NCBI GenBank assembly: GCA_009692585.1
Contig: SHYX01000057.1
Span: 1 to 25,510, forward strand
Source of the DNA: Myxococcales bacterium
GTDB taxonomy: Bacteria > Myxococcota > UBA796 > SXON01
Direction: 5' to 3'
Length of the DNA stretch: 25,510 nt
The first letter of the stretch is position 1. The number at the start of each line of letters is the position of its first letter. Made by a program: the position numbers and the translations under genes. Shown in pieces: positions 22,281 through 25,510 of this stretch. The notes beneath the pieces are model-generated. The model made no database searches and was not told the origin of the DNA. It saw only the letters and a list, made by a program, of their open reading frames with translations.

Positions 22281-23818
22281 ATGACGCCCCTCGCCCTCGC
22301 GTTGTTTGCCTCCCCAGCCCAGGCGGTTCCGCCCGCGGTGCTGGGCGAGATCACCATCACCGAGGTGCTCGTCGAGCCGATCTCCGTGGCCGACTACTAC
22401 GGGGACTGGTTCGAGATCTACAACAACTCGGGGCACCTGCTCGATCTGAACGGGCTGGTCCTGACGTCGGACGACTCCACGCTCACGCTGCCCTCGGCAC
22501 CGCCGATCACGCTGGAAGCCGGCGCGTACTTCGTGTTCGGCGCGAGCGCGAACACCACGCTCAACGGCGGGGTGCCCGTCGACTACTCGTGGGCCGAGGT
22601 GACCACGCACTCGTTCAACATCAAGTTGGCGGACGACCACCTCACCGCGACCTACGACGGCATCCTCCTCGACGAGGTCGACTGGGACTCGACCTGGGGC
22701 TGGCAGGCGGCCGCGAACTCCGGGCACCAGAGTCAACCCAACGCCAGCGCCAACGAGTGGGCCAACGACCTCTCGTTGAACTGGTGTGCGTCCACCACCA
22801 TCGTCACCGGCTCGATCAAGGGCACCCCGGGAGAGGAGAACGAGCAGTGCGGAGACGAATACAACGTCGACAACGACGGCGACGGGTACGCTGAATTCCA
22901 GGGCGACTGCGACGACGAGCACGCGGACATCAACCCCGACGCGGTCGACGGCGTCGCGCCGCCGAACGGTTCCGCCAATGACGATGCCGATTGCGACGGG
23001 GTCCGCGACGACGGGATCACCGACGACGACGGCGACGACTGGACCGAGGTCGACGGCGACTGCGACGACGACGACGTCAGCACCTATCCGGGTGCGGTCG
23101 AGACCCTCGACGACCGGGACAACGACTGCGACGGCTGTGACGACGACGTGGACTACGATCGCGACAGCTGGACCGAGTGCAAGGAGCCCTGCGACCGTGA
23201 TGGGGACGGCGACATCGATGATGACGACGGGCTCTGCTACGACTGCAAGGAGGCCCCCGCGGAGTCCGCCCAGGACGTCATCGACCAGTGCGCCGCCTTC
23301 AATCCCGACGCCACCGACGTTCCCTACGACGGCGACGATCAGGACTGCGACGGGTTCGACGAGTGCGACGTCGACCAGGACGGGTACAACGCCACCTCCG
23401 TCGCCGGTCCGGGCTGCGACGGGGTGGACTGCAATGACAGCGCCGCCGCCGTGCATCCCGGCGCCCGCGAAGACAACCAGAACGGCCTCGACGACGACTG
23501 CGACGGGGTGGTCGACGTCCCCGACAGCGACGGCGACGGCGTCACCGGAGAAGCCGGCGACTGCATGGACCTCGACCCCGAGTTGTACCCCGCTGCACAG
23601 GTCGTCCTCAGCGCGCAGGTGCACCCCGGGGCCACCGAGGCCTGCTTCGATCAGGTGGACAACGACTGCGACGGCTTCATCGACAACCTCGCGGCCTGTT
23701 CGCAGGCGGCGGCCACCGCACGCGCGCGTGGGGGCGGACTCTGCGGCGTGGTGGACGGCACGGCCGGCGGCCTCCTCGCGGTCGCGGGCCTGCTGGCGTT
23801 GCGCCGGCAGCGGTCCCC

Positions 23819-23822
<4 letters not shown>
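22281..23822 (+). CDS. Lamin-tail and MopE-repeat surface protein, MYXO-CTERM-like
   Basis: The 513-residue secreted protein begins MTPLALALFASPAQA, an uncharged signal peptide of 15 residues; ATG 22281 is preceded by GGTGGA, and GTG 22269 is the alternative. Residues about 20-175 form a lamin-tail domain (ITITEVLVEP, then DWFEIYNNSG, then LLDLNGLVLTSDD). About 195-480 holds MopE-type metal-binding repeats with D-x-D-G-D-G-Y and D-C-D-D/N-x-x-x-x-x-x-P-G/D-A elements and many Cys. The C-terminus has GGLCGVVDG, a hydrophobic helix and RRQR, the layout of MYXO-CTERM sorting signals, which direct proteins to the surface of myxobacteria. It should be exported, tethered and calcium- or copper-binding, by family analogy. 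It is coupled to the OmpA gene by an ATGA overlap. Confidence 0.9.
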
Positions 23823-25498
<1,676 letters not shown>

Positions 25499-25510
25499 GC
25501 GGCCACGTGC

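Overview
The window is GC-rich Gram-negative chromosomal DNA, most likely from a myxobacterium or a close deltaproteobacterial relative (Myxococcota-like). This rests on gene families and architecture, not on a phylogenetic marker. The supporting features are many lipoproteins, a lamin-tail/MopE-type surface protein ending in a MYXO-CTERM-like sorting tail, an OmpA protein with thrombospondin type 3 repeats, an acidic Asp-Thr-Gly lipoprotein linker and an Mla-type lipid transport system. No tRNA, rRNA, CRISPR array or intact mobile element was seen.

Layout. Positions 1-368 (minus) hold the N-terminal part of a lipoprotein with a CxxCH haem site. Positions 458-616 hold a relic of a UvrA-type ATPase. 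A tight six-gene minus-strand operon (5300 down to 627) encodes a membrane-anchored transglutaminase-like protein, an ABC-2 ATPase, a lipoprotein, MlaE, MlaF and MsrB, each overlapping the next by 4-8 bases. A CotH-kinase lipoprotein (plus) is divergent from it and converges on lepB (minus). A NUDIX hydrolase and a small lipoprotein follow (plus). A second plus operon (8780-13243) encodes MlaD, a large ABC-2 permease, a secreted TPR-like protein and a LolA/LolB-like lipoprotein. The MlaE/MlaF and ATPase halves on the minus strand look like partners of the MlaD and permease halves on the plus strand, so two transporters appear to be split between two operons.

Positions 13244-14303 are a degraded patch: an IS66-type accessory-protein remnant, a truncated ketopantoate-reductase-like gene and a lipoprotein frameshifted in a G run. 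The fluoride channel gene crcB follows. A minus-strand pair (radical SAM/B12 protein and an isoprenylcysteine/phospholipid methyltransferase-like membrane protein) lies beyond it.

The most distinctive region is the plus operon 16761-25498. A Pro/Gly-rich lipoprotein carries one copy of an unfamiliar beta-rich domain. Next come three nucleotide-sugar genes: a DegT-fold enzyme with His in place of the PLP lysine, as in ColD/RfbH 3-dehydratases, then an SDR epimerase and a GDP-fucose-synthase/ColC-like enzyme. A lipoprotein with four copies of the same unfamiliar domain follows, then the lamin-tail/MopE/MYXO-CTERM protein and the OmpA/TSP3 protein. Together they suggest synthesis of a 3,6-dideoxyhexose-type sugar coupled to a calcium-binding surface layer. 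That functional link is inference.

Recurrent oddities are very short, often uncharged signal peptides, stop/start overlaps of the NTGA type, and -10-like hexamers exactly 8 bases before ATG, which suggest leaderless transcripts.
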